A stretch of 64,000 nucleotides of DNA from assembly GCF_958295425.1 (NCBI RefSeq), contig NC_081149.1, positions 3,505,701 through 3,569,700 of the forward strand, written 5' to 3'. This DNA is from Solea solea (taxonomy: Eukaryota; Chordata; Actinopteri; Pleuronectiformes; Soleidae). Below the pieces are notes generated by a model. That model had not been told where the DNA came from. It was given only the letters and a program-made list of their open reading frames with translations, and ran no database searches. The position numbers were made by a program, and so were the translations under genes. Below, piece after piece: positions 12,246-23,809 of this stretch (within the stretch, counting starts at the first letter, position 1; every line of letters begins with the position of its first letter).

Positions 12246-14475
12246 GATTGATGAGATTTAACTTATGGATTTATAATGAAACGATATCCAAGGGCTTTTT
12301 TTTCTGCATCCAAAGAATCCCATCGATCTTCTTCACTCCCCCTCTATCAGCACCACCTTTATCACCGCCCTCCTTGCTGCTGATTCAGTGGGGTCCAGTT
12401 TTGCTTACACACATGTCCGGTAAATTACTATCAGAGTGCTGTGGGAGGTTCATGCACGGCTGAGTCTGGATGCTGTAGTGGGCTGCTGTTTACGGTTCCC
12501 CTGCCTGCTCATCTTAAAGGAGTAGGTCATAGTTAACCGACAAGAAGATGAGAAGATGGACCTTCTCAGTTAGGATGTGGTTAGCATCAGGGCTTTAAGG
12601 AGGGAGAAACATCTTAACTTGTCTCCATCTAAACTGTAATGAATTCAAAATTCATAAACTAACACATGTATGTTTACTTTATCATCGTCACAAAAAGAAA
12701 AATAAACTATGTTTTGGGATAAAATTCTCGAGAAATGACTAAGGCTGACGTGGTTATTGGGTACTTGCAATACTGCGGTTCTGCTGTATAGTCATGCAGA
12801 TTCACTGTTGCTTCACCTCAATGCAGAAACATTAGATGCTCTCTTGAGGGAGATGGTGGTCGTCCCCATTTCCAATAATCATACTTGAACGAATATTAAA
12901 TGACATGCTGTATCATCAAAGCCAATCAGATAAAGTGCATCTGGCGTGTGTGTACGTACACACAGGTGTGACGACACACATGTTTTGTGTAGCTAACAGC
13001 TAAGATAACAACTAAATCTGCAGATTTGTGTGTTACTTTGCCATCTATGGCTTCGGACCAGAACCATACTAATAATACAGCATGCTGCTGTTCAGGTGTT
13101 CACTGTTGCACCAATTTGGTGACGTCTCTACTAAATTCAAGAGTTCGTAATTACTAAAGCCCAATGCAAGCCTTACCAATTTCTGGGCGGTTTGCATGCT
13201 GGTAGTTCACTAATTTCGGTTGCACCAAATTGACTTTAGTACTCCCCATCTAATACATTTATAGTAATGTGCAAGTGGTTACTAGTCACATGAAGTGATG
13301 ACTAGTAAAAAAAATGGCAGCGAGCTAGATCAATCTAGACTTACACCATCTATTGTGGTATGTGTAAATATTAAGTTCTATGCAATTGCTAATAAAAGTC
13401 ATTTTAATTTAGGTTAGCCTGATTAAGTAAACACTTACGCTAATACTAAGTTTAGTAAACACTTGGTTAACTTTAGTCTGGTGCGTTTCTAGACTGGATA
13501 TCCAAATTTTGGGATAAAATGCAACAACCCTGTATCTCCCCCAATAAGGTGTTTCAATGCAGTAAAATAGCTGTTCTTTGTAAATCTTACTAACTGTGAA
13601 TTATATGATTATGATTATATTATTATGTGATAATAATCCTTTGTTTATGAGGACATCAGTCACTGTTTCAGCTCAGCAGATGGGTTGGCTTGCTGACAGC
13701 ATCACGTAGTGCAGCTCCTGTCCGTTTGGCAGGTGAACAGTGGTTTCTGTGATGTAATGGTTTGATTGTGCTCAGCTTTGACTGTTTTTACACATGTTTT
13801 CTCACTTTAAGACCTCGTGAGTCTGAAAGAACATGATACGTCACAGACGGACGATCACAGCCAAACATAAAGTAGATTTTCAAATGGATCTCAACATGGA
13901 GTTGGGTTCCATCACATTGCCTGGACTATTTATTTAAAATGTGGATTTTCTACAAAAACTTGAAATGGTCATTTTTTTTGACAAAAACATTCCACTGTGA
14001 TCAAATGTGATGCTGTCTCTTATTTGTTTTTCGAGTTGAAATAGATACGAGCATTTCCTGATCATCAAGACGATGCTGTGCTAAGAAATAAAGATACAAA
14101 ATCTAAAGCTTTTCCAATGTGATATACAAAATCAAAAACAGCCAAAATAGGCCAGGACTCCTCAGGGATAAAATCAGGGGGACATAACATTGTCAGCACT
14201 ATGTTGTTATTTGTGCTGAAGCTGATCTTTGTCACCTCCTGCATGTCACCATCTGTGAACAACAGGGAGAGAGGAAGAGCTGGCAAAACGAGACAATGCA
14301 GAGGCGGAGGGACGCCGAGAAACACAGGCAGCAGTGAGGATGAAGGGAAGCTGCGCAGGTGGCAAAGATGAAGAGGGACAGATGAATGAGTGTACAGGGG
14401 GAAAGTGGTCGGACAGGTCTCTCTGTCAGAATCAGCACACAGCTTCACTGCAAGCAGGCTCTGTTTCACCCGCAC

Positions 14476-14592
14476 CACACACACACACACACACATGCCC
14501 TGTCCAAACAGATTCTCGCTGACTCAGCAGAACTCACACTGGGTAATGAAGTCACCTTTACAAGGGACACTGTGTGTGTGTGTGTGTGTGTG
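14476..14592. repeat. CA run and TG run in inverted pair
   Basis: A CA run at 14476-14495 and a TG run at 14571-14592 are separated by about 75 bases, so the transcript could fold into a hairpin. Confidence 0.85.
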
Positions 14593-15499
14593 TTAGAGGA
14601 GGACTTCCCAGTTGCTGCGTCACTGCAATAGAGGAGAAAACATGATGTCATTTCTCCAGCTGCTCTGCTGTGGTCACAGCTTTAGCACCGTAGCACATTT
14701 TGCACCTTTGAGTTTGAAATGTGTAAAGGTGCAAAAACTGAGAATGTCAAAATGCGACACTCACCCGAAGCGCCGAGAGCTTTAATTACCCGGATTATAA
14801 ATGTATGCCCTTGCATCACTTTCAAAAGTCTTTGTATACCCGCTCTGCACCCAAACTATCTTCTAATGCACTGATTCCTCCTAGTGAGCCATGACAGTAC
14901 TGCAGGTGGGCAGTGAAGCGTCATTAAAATCAATGCATACGTTTTGTAAGTCAGTTTTAAATTGTGTTTAAACGATGTGCCATGTTTCCTTTTATCTGAC
15001 CTAGTATATTGTAACATTGTGACATTTCATGGGTAAGTGTCAGCGAGTCAGCATACAGACCGAACATTTCATTTATGTGCACTCAATTTTGATAAATGTT
15101 CAGAAATAAAGTGAAGTAATCTGCACTAATACGTGTTGTATTCCCGTGTTGACATAAAAACAATAATATGTATGGGAGTTATTGATCCTAGGCTTGTGTG
15201 TTAATTTAGTTGAGTTATGATTTTGTGATCAGGATTATCACTCTCTCATGAATCATTAAGTAGTAGACTGTGGTGATGGGGCAGTGTACACTTTTATCCT
15301 GCGTTGAGATGAAAATGTAAAAAAACAATCAGAAGATCATTCATGAGATCATGAGATAAATCATTCAAATAGCATCCAGAGACACATTTGACTCTGTGCT
15401 CTCTAAGGGATTATAGTGTCATACATACAGCAAAACACTGGACTTCAGTGAGTAATGTCAGTGTTATATAAATGATATATTTTGTATTATAATTATTAT

Positions 15500-15841
15500 T
15501 AGAGCTGCAGCTAACGATTATGTTCATAATCGATTAATCTGTCGATTATTTTCTCGATTAATCGATTAATTGTTTGGTCCATAAAATATCAGAAAACCTT
15601 AAAAAATGTTGATCAGTGTTTGTCAAACCTGGAAATGATGATGTTCTCAAATGTCTTTTTTTGTCCACAAATCAAAATGATTGACTTTTAATGATTTCTT
15701 TGTTATCAGAGCAAAGAAATGAAGAAAATATTCATATTTAAGAAAATTGAAAATCTTGTTTTAATCATGAAAAAAGCTTCAAACCGATTAATCAATTATC
15801 AAAATAGTTGTTGATTAATCGATTAATTGTTGTAGCTTGTA
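15500..15841 (+). mobile_element. MITE of the AATCGATTAATCG family
   Basis: It starts tagagctgcagctaacgatt and ends gattaattgttgtagcttgta, with repeated CGATTAATCGATTA motifs near both ends. It shares its interior (tttggtccataaaatatcag, ctcaaatgtcttttttgtcc) with the copy at 19435. The right side abuts a TA microsatellite, which may have erased the target duplication. Confidence 0.8.
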
Positions 15842-15868
15842 TATATACATGTATATATATATATGTAT

Positions 15869-15906
<38 letters not shown>

Positions 15907-15920
15907 CATGTATATATACA
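15839..15920. repeat. TA microsatellite with palindromic gtatatac edges
   Basis: About 80 bases of alternating TA with tacatgtatata at both sides; it abuts the MITE at 15500. Confidence 0.9.
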
Positions 15921-16564
15921 AGCTTCAGCATTAATAGTTTTTTAACCACTTTACAGCTCTAATAAATCAAGTGTTTAGTCTTAGGTCAAATGGTTTCAGT
16001 CTGTTTTAGGGCCAGTTGAAGAGAGTCCAATCCTATTTGTTTTTGGAAGATAATCATTGTCTAATAATCAAAGTCTTTTATACAGTACCTACACACTGAG
16101 GTTGTTTCTGCTTTTCATTCCTCTCTTCACTGATGTGTTTGTGCTCTGATCTTAATCTTGACCAGGTTAAATTTAGTTTTTCTTATTTCAAACCTTTTCT
16201 GTTGTCCATGTTATTGCTTTTGTCTTTCTATTATTCCCATCTCTTAAATCATCCCTTTGTCCTCACCCCCATCCCATCTCTACACCTCCCATCATTGACA
16301 TGCTTAGCAAAGTACTTAGGTAATGAGCATCTTCTGTGTCATGTGACGGTGTTTTTGTGGTAAGCCTTCTAATGTGCTGACATAAGCAAATCTAAATGAG
16401 ACCACTCACATGGTTTTAATGCTTTCATTTTCTGAATAAGTCGTTGATTTGTAGACTACTTCAGCTAAAAGCCGAGTGGTTACAGGTCAGCAAAAATACA
16501 ACTAAGTATTCTACCTGCAAACGTTTGCATGTTTCCTCAGCGCGTGAGTGGAGTTTCTACCAAG

Positions 16565-16660
16565 TATACGGCTTCTGTCCTCAGTCCAAACACATGCAGA
16601 TTGGTGTTATGACACTTGGAGTTGAATGGTTGTTTGCATGGTGACCTGTCCAGGAGGAAC
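16565..16660 (+). repeat. partial copy of the 37575 repeat family
   Basis: It contains cagtccaaacacatgcagat, ttgaatggttgtttgcatgg and tgacctgtccaggagg in the family order. Confidence 0.5.
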
Positions 16661-17894
16661 TCATCGTCAACAAGCAACATACACTAATAACTGTGATAAA
16701 CAGCATAACCAAGTCATGGGTCAAAGGATGAGTGAGAAGTCCAGTTTGATTTATTTACAACATCAGCAAACATCAATTATAGCACATTATTTAAATGTAG
16801 TCATTAATATCCATGGGAAAGATGAGGATTTAGCACAGCGCTAAACAGGTTCATCTAAAGTCTGTCTGTCTGCTCCATTTTGAATGTATTAGCTCAAGAG
16901 CATCTTAACTGAATCCTTTCAACTTGGACGCAGACATTGACTCAAAGATGAACTGCTTAGATTTTGGTTGACATAGGTAGAAGCAGACTTATTAATGGGA
17001 CAGTTTTTGGCTATTAAAAGTGGCACAAAGGTTCACTTGGACTTACTTGTTTACTTGGCCAAATGTCAAGATGGCCTTAAAAGGCCTTAAAAGACATATA
17101 TTTGGCCTACTGTACGATGTGTACTACATGCACTGAACCTCATGGTCAGTAGAGGCGAAACCACTTGGAGGTAATTCTAGTAAACAGCCTGTGAACTACA
17201 TGGTGTATGAGGGAGTCAGGTATAAAAAGAGGGTTGAACATAGAAGAGAAACAGGATTGAGGAGGCACAGTCAGAGAGAAGAAGACAGTGAGGGGAAGTG
17301 AAATAATAAAAAGAGATCATTTGCAGCAGGAATTAAGGAAAGTGATTAAAGTCACTTTGTGACTGACAGAAGTGAAGAAAATGAAGTGGGAAGAGACAAA
17401 TAGAGAGTGCATCTTTCTCTCCACTGAATCTGTGTCAACCTAAGTCGGAACAGCTCGTTGTCACTGTCAAACCTTAATTGACTTTTATAACTGCACGTTG
17501 TAATCTTAGCTGTTCTTTTTCTCATTAAATACACAATTAAAGGTTGATGTAAAAACGTGTGTTTGTAAAAGTCTTCACAAACAACATGTAAATGTAATCA
17601 TGTCTCTGCCTGGAGCGCTGGCACATGGTTGTTTCTTCATGTGTTCCTGCCAACAGTGGAACAGTGTGAAATCTTGTCCTCCAAGAGTGACAGCGTCAGT
17701 GACACAGTGTAATGGTGATAGAAAAACGCCATCCATGTTTATGTTGGAGTCTGGCCTCTGATGCCTCCATGACACTTTGAGTAGTGACCAAAATAGAGAT
17801 GCTGGCTGTGTGCGGCCGGAATGACTTTCCTGTGTAGGGCAGCTGTGCTCATGCTTAGAGATAAGGTGAGAAGCTTGGAGTAGAACGGCGACAG

Positions 17895-18110
17895 AGGCAC
17901 AGTGGCACAGCGAGTTGTCTCAAATTGGAAGGTCGAGAGTTTGATTTGCCTCCGCTACTCCACAAGCTGTCTCCCTGGGCAAGACACTTAACCCCTGAGT
18001 GATGGAGCTGCACACGAGACGTGGTGTATGAATGTGTGAAGTTTGAATCAGCCTTCATGGTCATCAAGAGTAGAAAAGTGCCAAATAAATACAGACCACT
18101 TTTTACTCCT
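17895..18110 (+). repeat. tRNA-derived SINE, second family
   Basis: aggcacagtggcacagcgag opens a tRNA-like head, followed by a B-box-like gagtttgatttgcctccgct and ctgggcaagacacttaaccc. The tail ends in gccaaataaatacagacc. Related to the copies at 48165 and 63840. Confidence 0.6.
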
Positions 18111-18117
18111 TCATGTT

Positions 18118-18262
18118 GAAAGGAGCCAGCTGAGTTGTGACCCTGGGGCAGACCCAGAACCCACTGTAGGGATTCTGTACTTTGCCTGGGGTTGTTAAGG
18201 ATTCCCTGAGGAAGAGTTGGAAAGCATGACAGGGGAGAAGGACACCTGGGAAACCCCATCTC
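18118..18262 (+). pseudogene. LINE 3'-end remnant
   Basis: aggagccagctgagttgtga, ggggcagacccagaacccac and ttccctgaggaagagttgga are degraded versions of the LINE tail that in full copies encodes a GRPRxRWRDYV-like stretch and PEELEE. No open frame remains. Confidence 0.5.
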
Positions 18263-18979
18263 ATAAATGGAGGAAAAGAATGTGATGAATTGACTTTGAC
18301 AAATATTTTTTTACATTTCTTATATCATCAATAATAAGAAGCTGGCAGGGAACAAGCGGTGGGAATTTTTCTTGTGGTTCAATATGTTATGAGGTCATTC
18401 CTGAGTATGAGGCTTTATCCTGATGTTTTTGGTACGTAAACCTTAAATGATTCCACGTTTCTGTGCGCTGTTTGATGGCAGTTTGTAGCCAGAATGCTGA
18501 AATACCACCGTCTTCTCGTCTCTCTGTTGTCTTCTTATTGCTTGATTTCCTTCCTGAAGTCCTTCTTACAGTAAAACATTATTATCACTGTGGAAGTCGT
18601 TTCTCCATCGACGCCCAAAGCACCACAGCAAGAGTTTAAAGCACTATCGCATTGATAACCACACAGATGTGTTCATGTTATTTTAGGACACACAAGAAGA
18701 ACTTGTGTTATTCATAAATGTGAATGTTTATGCATACACTGTCGTAAACATGACCGGTCCACAGCAGTCGTATAACATGTGGAGAGATGTTTAAGTGGAA
18801 GCATCCTGGGTACGTTTCTCCAACTCTCTCCCCGAGAAGATTCAAGAATGTGTGTGTGTATCCAGGGCAGCTCTAGATAGCAGTGTTAAATTAGACCATG
18901 ATAATAAGCTGTGGGATTTTATGTACTCCCTGAGGATTAGAGGAAGACTTCATCTGTCTGTCTTCATCACTGAGCTGAT

Positions 18980-18981
<2 letters not shown>

Positions 18982-19010
<29 letters not shown>
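18982..19010. repeat. CA microsatellite
   Basis: Uninterrupted dinucleotide run. Confidence 0.9.
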
Positions 19011-19013
<3 letters not shown>

Positions 19014-19199
19014 ACAGAGAGTAGTCTTACAAATGTAAATACTTAAGCAAACACAAGGAATTTGATTCATTTGAAGTATTTGTGCATTAACATAAACACA
19101 CAGATGCTGCATGTACAGCAGAATAACACAGAGCAGGAAGTCGACCTTCATAGATGACCTAACTGGTGTTTGCTCTGAGATTTTATGAGCATGTGTGCA

Positions 19200-19312
19200 C
19201 TCTCTCTCTCTGTATCTCTCTCTGTCTCTCTATGTCTCTCTCTCTGTCTCTGTCTCTCTGTCTCTCTCTCTCTCTGTCTCTCTCTCTGTCTCTCTCTCTC
19301 TCTGTCTCTCTT
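19200..19312. repeat. TC/TCTG polypyrimidine tract
   Basis: 113 bases almost entirely of TC with TGTC interruptions. A complementary purine tract lies at 20471. Confidence 0.95.
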
Positions 19313-19434
19313 GCACACACACTTACACATACTCATTTCAGAGGTTCTACTTCTCAGGCCCACATTTTGACCCTGTGCCATAATATTGAAAACAAACCAC
19401 ACAACATTATTGTGATTACCATTTTGGCCATAAC

Positions 19435-19744
19435 TAGGGCTGCAACTAATGATTATGCTCATCATCAATCAAGCTGTTGATTATTTTCTCGATTATTTGA
19501 TTAGTTGTTTGGTTCGTAAAATGTCAAAAAATGTAGAAAAAGGTCAGATTGGTGTTTCCCAAACCTCGACATGATGACATTCTCAAATGTCTTGTTTTGT
19601 CCTCAGAAATCAAAATGATTTTGTTTTATTGATTACTGAAAGAAACACGAAAATATTCACACTTAAGAAGCCAATAGCCTTAAAGCAATAAATTGATTAC
19701 TAAAATAGTTGGCAATTAATAATGGATTAATTATCACATCCCTA
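19435..19744 (+). mobile_element. hAT-type MITE with intact 8-bp target duplication
   Basis: A 310-bp element, starting tagggctgcaactaatgatt and ending ttatcacatcccta, so the termini are inverted tagggctg/tagggatg. It is flanked by the exact 8-bp direct repeat gccataac (19427-19434 and 19745-19752). Same family as 15500 and 7336. No coding capacity. Confidence 0.88.
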
Positions 19745-20470
19745 GCCATAACTGAAAATGCCTATGATAATATTACAATATTTATATATTTAGTTGATTC
19801 ATTTATTGTCCACACCTTTGTGTCTTGAGTAAGTCAGAAAAACTGTATAACAAGTTTTAATGTTGCTGCTGATTGGTAACGTATAAATCAATATGTTAAT
19901 AATAACAAAATGAGGAAATCATATTTCATTGGACATTTCTTGGTGTGTTCTAATTTCAACAAATAATATATGTTTTAAAAAGAATTTAGTAAATGGCAGA
20001 ATTTTGTTAGACCAGTTTGGAGCCCATCTGCAATACCTCCAATGCCCACTAGTAGGCCACAGCTGAAACTGCACAAACCATAACCATCTCAACAACATGC
20101 CAAACTTTAAAAAGAACATTTTTAACCCGAACCCTAAAATTAAGGCTCATTGAAGATTTGAGAACCTGCCAAAAATGTCCTCACAATGTCAAAATGTCCT
20201 CAAAACAGTGGTTTGTCCTCACAGCCTAATAAAGACACACTGGCTTGGTTAGACTTGTGATTTCTCTGGTTTGATCGACATTACATTGTTACATTTATCA
20301 GGTGTTTTCTTGTCGAACATGGTCCCACTGGACCAGCGCACAACGTGGTGTCATTAGTCCACATGGAACGATGTACCGTGTCGTGTTTATCCTTAAAAAC
20401 TAACAAGCCCAAAAGTGTCAAATGTTCCGAGAGCATCACAAATCAGATGAACAGCCATAGCGATATTGGG

Positions 20471-20509
20471 AAGAAGAGAGAGCGAGAGAGAGGGAGAGAG
20501 AGAGGGAGA

Positions 20510-20550
<41 letters not shown>
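20471..20550. repeat. GA/GGGA polypurine tract
   Basis: 80 bases of pure purine apart from one C, complementary in composition to the tract at 19200. Confidence 0.95.
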
Positions 20551-20552
<2 letters not shown>

Positions 20553-21439
20553 CTGGGCCAAAACAGAAATGATAGTTATTAGGCTTTGACATAAGAAGTT
20601 CAATCAGACCTGTAAAAGACTGAGTGTTGCCATTGATCACCTACAAGAAGCATCGTCAGCTTTCACCTGAGCTTGTTCATGCATTTGTTTCCAACCTAAC
20701 AATCTAATTGTGGGAAACACAGCTGCAGGCAAAGCTGGGAATAACAATTCTCTGCAAGTTGATGTTTGCTGAGGAGTAATGTGGATAAATGGCAGTTTTA
20801 TAGCGTGTCCATGTGATAATGATAGTTGTTGTCAACGAGACTTTAGTAATTCCCTTCACTTAATGTCATTCTCTGCTTTGTTGTCTTCTTGTCTTTGAGT
20901 GTACATTGAGGAGAACCTGGAATATAAGTTACTTTAACTCTTTACCACCTGAGCCTCAAAGTGTCAGGACTTTTTTTCCTTATTTTAACAGAAAATGTCC
21001 TGTGAGTGAGATATTTAAGTGCTTTTGCCCATTTTATCCAGAATAACTTTCAATATCTGGCAGTTATTTACAATGTAGTGCATGTTAGAATAGTGTACTA
21101 ACAATTCAAAATGAAGAAAAACTAAAAGTTTGATACAGAAAAAAACACAGGGAACTGTACAACACATTTAAAGTAACATTTGTTTGAGTTTTTGTCTCAA
21201 TGTCCAAAAACAGGATTTTTTTTCCTCTCTGGTGACAAAGACGCTGATTCTGCCGCCTCCTGTAACAGCACAAGTGAAATGACTGTAACAACCACACGTT
21301 GGCTTTGACTTGCAACTCGTCAGCTTTCAGAAACTATTGGCATTTTTCCGACACCACAAACCGTCGCACAATTACAGTAATGCAAAGTGCGCTTGCACAA
21401 ACGTGTTGCCTGCAGTACGCTCTGTGTCAAAGGGTTAAA

Positions 21440-21600
21440 CAGCTGACGCAGGGTGAAAGGTGGAGCGCACCCTGCACAGGTCACCTGTCCAAACCTGGGA
21501 CAACAGTTTACAATGTGCAAATAACGTCTGCATGTTTTTGGACTGTGGGAGGAAACCAGTACAAACACGCACAAACCGGACCAGGTCCAAAGTCACACAG
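21440..21600 (-). repeat. partial copy of the 37575 repeat family, reversed
   Basis: caccctgcacaggtcacctg and gcatgtttttggactgtggg then aggaaaccagtacaaacacg are the reverse-strand wording of this family. It underlies most of an otherwise tempting 226-codon open frame (21299-21979). Confidence 0.6.
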
Positions 21601-22439
21601 AACTGCAGAACTGCATCGTGGATCTGTGGCTTCACCTTTCTTGCTGTTTGCAGCAGAAGCTGACGAATGTCTTCAAATGACAGTTATGTGTTTAAGAGTA
21701 AACAGTTGCTGGTGTTTTTTTCAAAGTGCTCCCAGGCACCATGTCATCACTGCTTTAACAACATTAGCAAAACCTGCAATTGTACCCTGCAGAAGAGGCC
21801 TCCAGGCACACAACCGGAGAAACACTGAGAAATGTTCAACTTTCCGAGCAGAAGCTCACGTCATCAGAAATCCTGTTATGCAAATACTCCTGCACACGAT
21901 GCCAGGCAATCAAATCACGTCGTCACCCCCCGACTTCACTGTGTGTTCTGTGAGAAGTGTTAGCAGTGCCAGTCAATAACACACAAAAACACACAAAAAT
22001 CAAACAGCACCATGTGTACGACAGAGTGATGTTAATGGTGAAAGTAGCAGTGTTTGTATGGTGGCGTCTCACCATGAGATGTCACTCATTGTCACACACG
22101 GGAACTTTGATGACAACAGTTTGTCAGTTGCTGGAGGAAAAGTATGCAAACGTTACGAGAGTGAAACGTTGAGGTGTTTCCAATATTGTCAGGGACGGAG
22201 GGAGGCTGGGGCGGATGTAGATCCATTTACCCCGTCCATCCCATAAAATACAATACATGTTTCTGAGAACAGAGTCGTAACTGGCTGATGAATTAGAATA
22301 ATCCACCTCTTTGATCATAAATCCAGCTCCACATACGTGTTTAGAGAATACTGCAGAACAAGTGACATCATATAATATACACATGACAGAATTATACAGT
22401 ATGTGACTGATAATACACTGTATGTGTATGTGTCATGTT

Positions 22440-22614
22440 ACACACACACACACACACACACAGAGAAATCAATTCATATTTGAGTACTTTTCATAATGTT
22501 ACTTATAGTAATTCATGCATATTACTCCATTGTTTCTGTGGCCTCATATTCACTTTTGACATACTCTACACACGCACACACACACACACGCACACACACA
22601 CACACACACACACA
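22440..22614. repeat. two CA microsatellites
   Basis: Runs at 22440-22462 and 22566-22614, the second with two CG interruptions. Confidence 0.9.
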
Positions 22615-23018
22615 ACCTGTGTTCCTTATTTCTTTCACCCCCTCCATCCCTCACAGGCTCCTCCCTCCCTCTGTCGTTTTCAGTGGGATTGCAGCAGCTG
22701 AGACGATTGCTGCGCTGAGGTCACAGCAGCAACATTGCTCCACTCTCCTCAGCGTGTCGTCAGCACCCCCTATCTGCAGGCTGTTGTTATAACCACTGCT
22801 GTCCATGTACTGCAGTGCTCCAACCACCCCCCCCCCTCCTCCTTTCAGCACCACTCACATGAACACACAAATAAACTAATGACGAAGGCTTGAACCCGCC
22901 GGAGACGTGTTGTTGCAGGTTGAACAGTTTCAGTTGTGGTGCTTGTGTTGAGGAAACAGAGAGCACATGTTTCATTTGACTAAAGTCTGTCTCTCTCCCT
23001 GTCCCTGTCTCTCTGCAG

Positions 23019-23150
23019 TATGTGGCATTTGCCTCACTCTTCTTCATCCTCCTCTCCATCTCCACCTTCTGCCTGGAGACCCACGAAGTCTTCAACACCA
23101 TCTACAACAAAACAGAGAACGTCACCGTTGGCAACATGACACATCAGGAG
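23019..23150 (+). CDS. kcnc3: Kv3 channel exon: S1 and S1-S2 extracellular loop
   Basis: This exon has 44 codons in phase 0, with a pyrimidine-rich acceptor ending ctctgcag and a donor GAG|gtacgg. It encodes the start of the membrane core of a Kv3 voltage-gated potassium channel. Residues 1-19 ([20 protein letters not shown]) are transmembrane segment S1, very close to the Kv3 family sequence. The rest is the extracellular S1-S2 loop with three N-glycosylation sequons (NKT at residue 30, NVT at 34, NMT at 39). Kv3 channels are N-glycosylated in this loop. The preceding exon (T1 tetramerisation domain) is outside the window. The exon stops inside the S1-S2 loop and is joined to the S2 exon across a 659-bp intron with no phase shift. 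Kv3 assignment is firm; Kv3.3 rather than another Kv3 cannot be decided from this exon alone. Confidence 0.93.
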
Positions 23151-23809
23151 GTACGGTTGGTTGCTCATGTTACTGCGGCCTCTGATAAAGTTCATGACAC
23201 TTAGATAACCAGATTTTTGTTCCTGATACAATGAATATATGTTTCTTATAATTAAATTTTGATTTATTTTATCTTAAAAAGAATCCACCACATCCACACA
23301 GAAATCACTACTTTTGCAGACTGCAGTTGTACTCCACTGCTGCCTCCATCAAGAAGTTCATATGTGTTATTTTGTGACTTCAGTGACTGAAATCCTTCAT
23401 TTGGATTTACCAAAGTGACACAAATGTACCAAACAAGGCAACTCAAGTGCTCCATGAGCTAAAAACATGGATTTTCTTCATGGACTTTGGTGGTTTCCAA
23501 CCTGGCAGAATCTTCAGTCTCCAGTCAGAGAAGCATGTCTGACTGTGAGTGTATTACTGAACGTGTCAGTGCCTCATACAAGAAAACTAAAACAAAAAGT
23601 GGATGTTGTGGCTCAACGGTGAATATCTGTGTTCATTCTGAACCATTCATAATGTGATCAGTTACTTTTCATTACAGCTGGAAAGCAATAATAAAACTGG
23701 TTTCAAATGTTGGGGTTGATTACATTTTCCTTGTCATAAATGATTAAAAAAAACAAAGTGGATGATGATAATACCAATGATTCCTCTACTGTTTTCTTGC
23801 ACTCTGCAG
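23151..23809 (+). other. kcnc3: intron in the S1-S2 loop
   Basis: This 659-bp GT-AG phase-0 intron separates the S1 exon from the S2-S6 exon. Reading through the donor hits a stop within about 20 codons (near 23201), so splicing is required. No repeat or gene is seen inside. The last 60 bases before the acceptor are moderately pyrimidine-rich and end in tgcag. Confidence 0.85.

Larger units (their letters stand above)
1..23018 (+). other. kcnc3: kcnc3 intron 1, 3' part (no coding sequence seen)
   Basis: The next exon begins in frame at the first residues of S1 and has an acceptor, so everything upstream in the window is read as intron 1 (or 5' flank). I looked for the Kv3 T1/BTB exon (a long exon containing a VNVGG-like motif) and did not find it on either strand. 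The content is non-coding: microsatellites, hAT MITEs, SINE and LINE remnants listed separately. The unlisted stretches (for example 965-2650, 5000-5800, 9300-10900, 12250-14400, 20600-21400) show nothing I can support. That this is intron rather than flank is an inference. Confidence 0.7.

Noticed and set aside
14065..14651. Several overlapping frames with Cys-Val and His-Thr runs
   Set aside because: Low-complexity products of CA/TG repeats on both strands.
19148..19480. Frames with Ser-Leu or Arg-Glu runs
   Set aside because: Translations of the TC/GA tract, not proteins.
21299..21979. 226-codon open frame on the + strand
   Set aside because: It overlaps a reversed dispersed repeat (21440-21600), has no recognisable domain, and one frame of this length in 64 kb is not very surprising.
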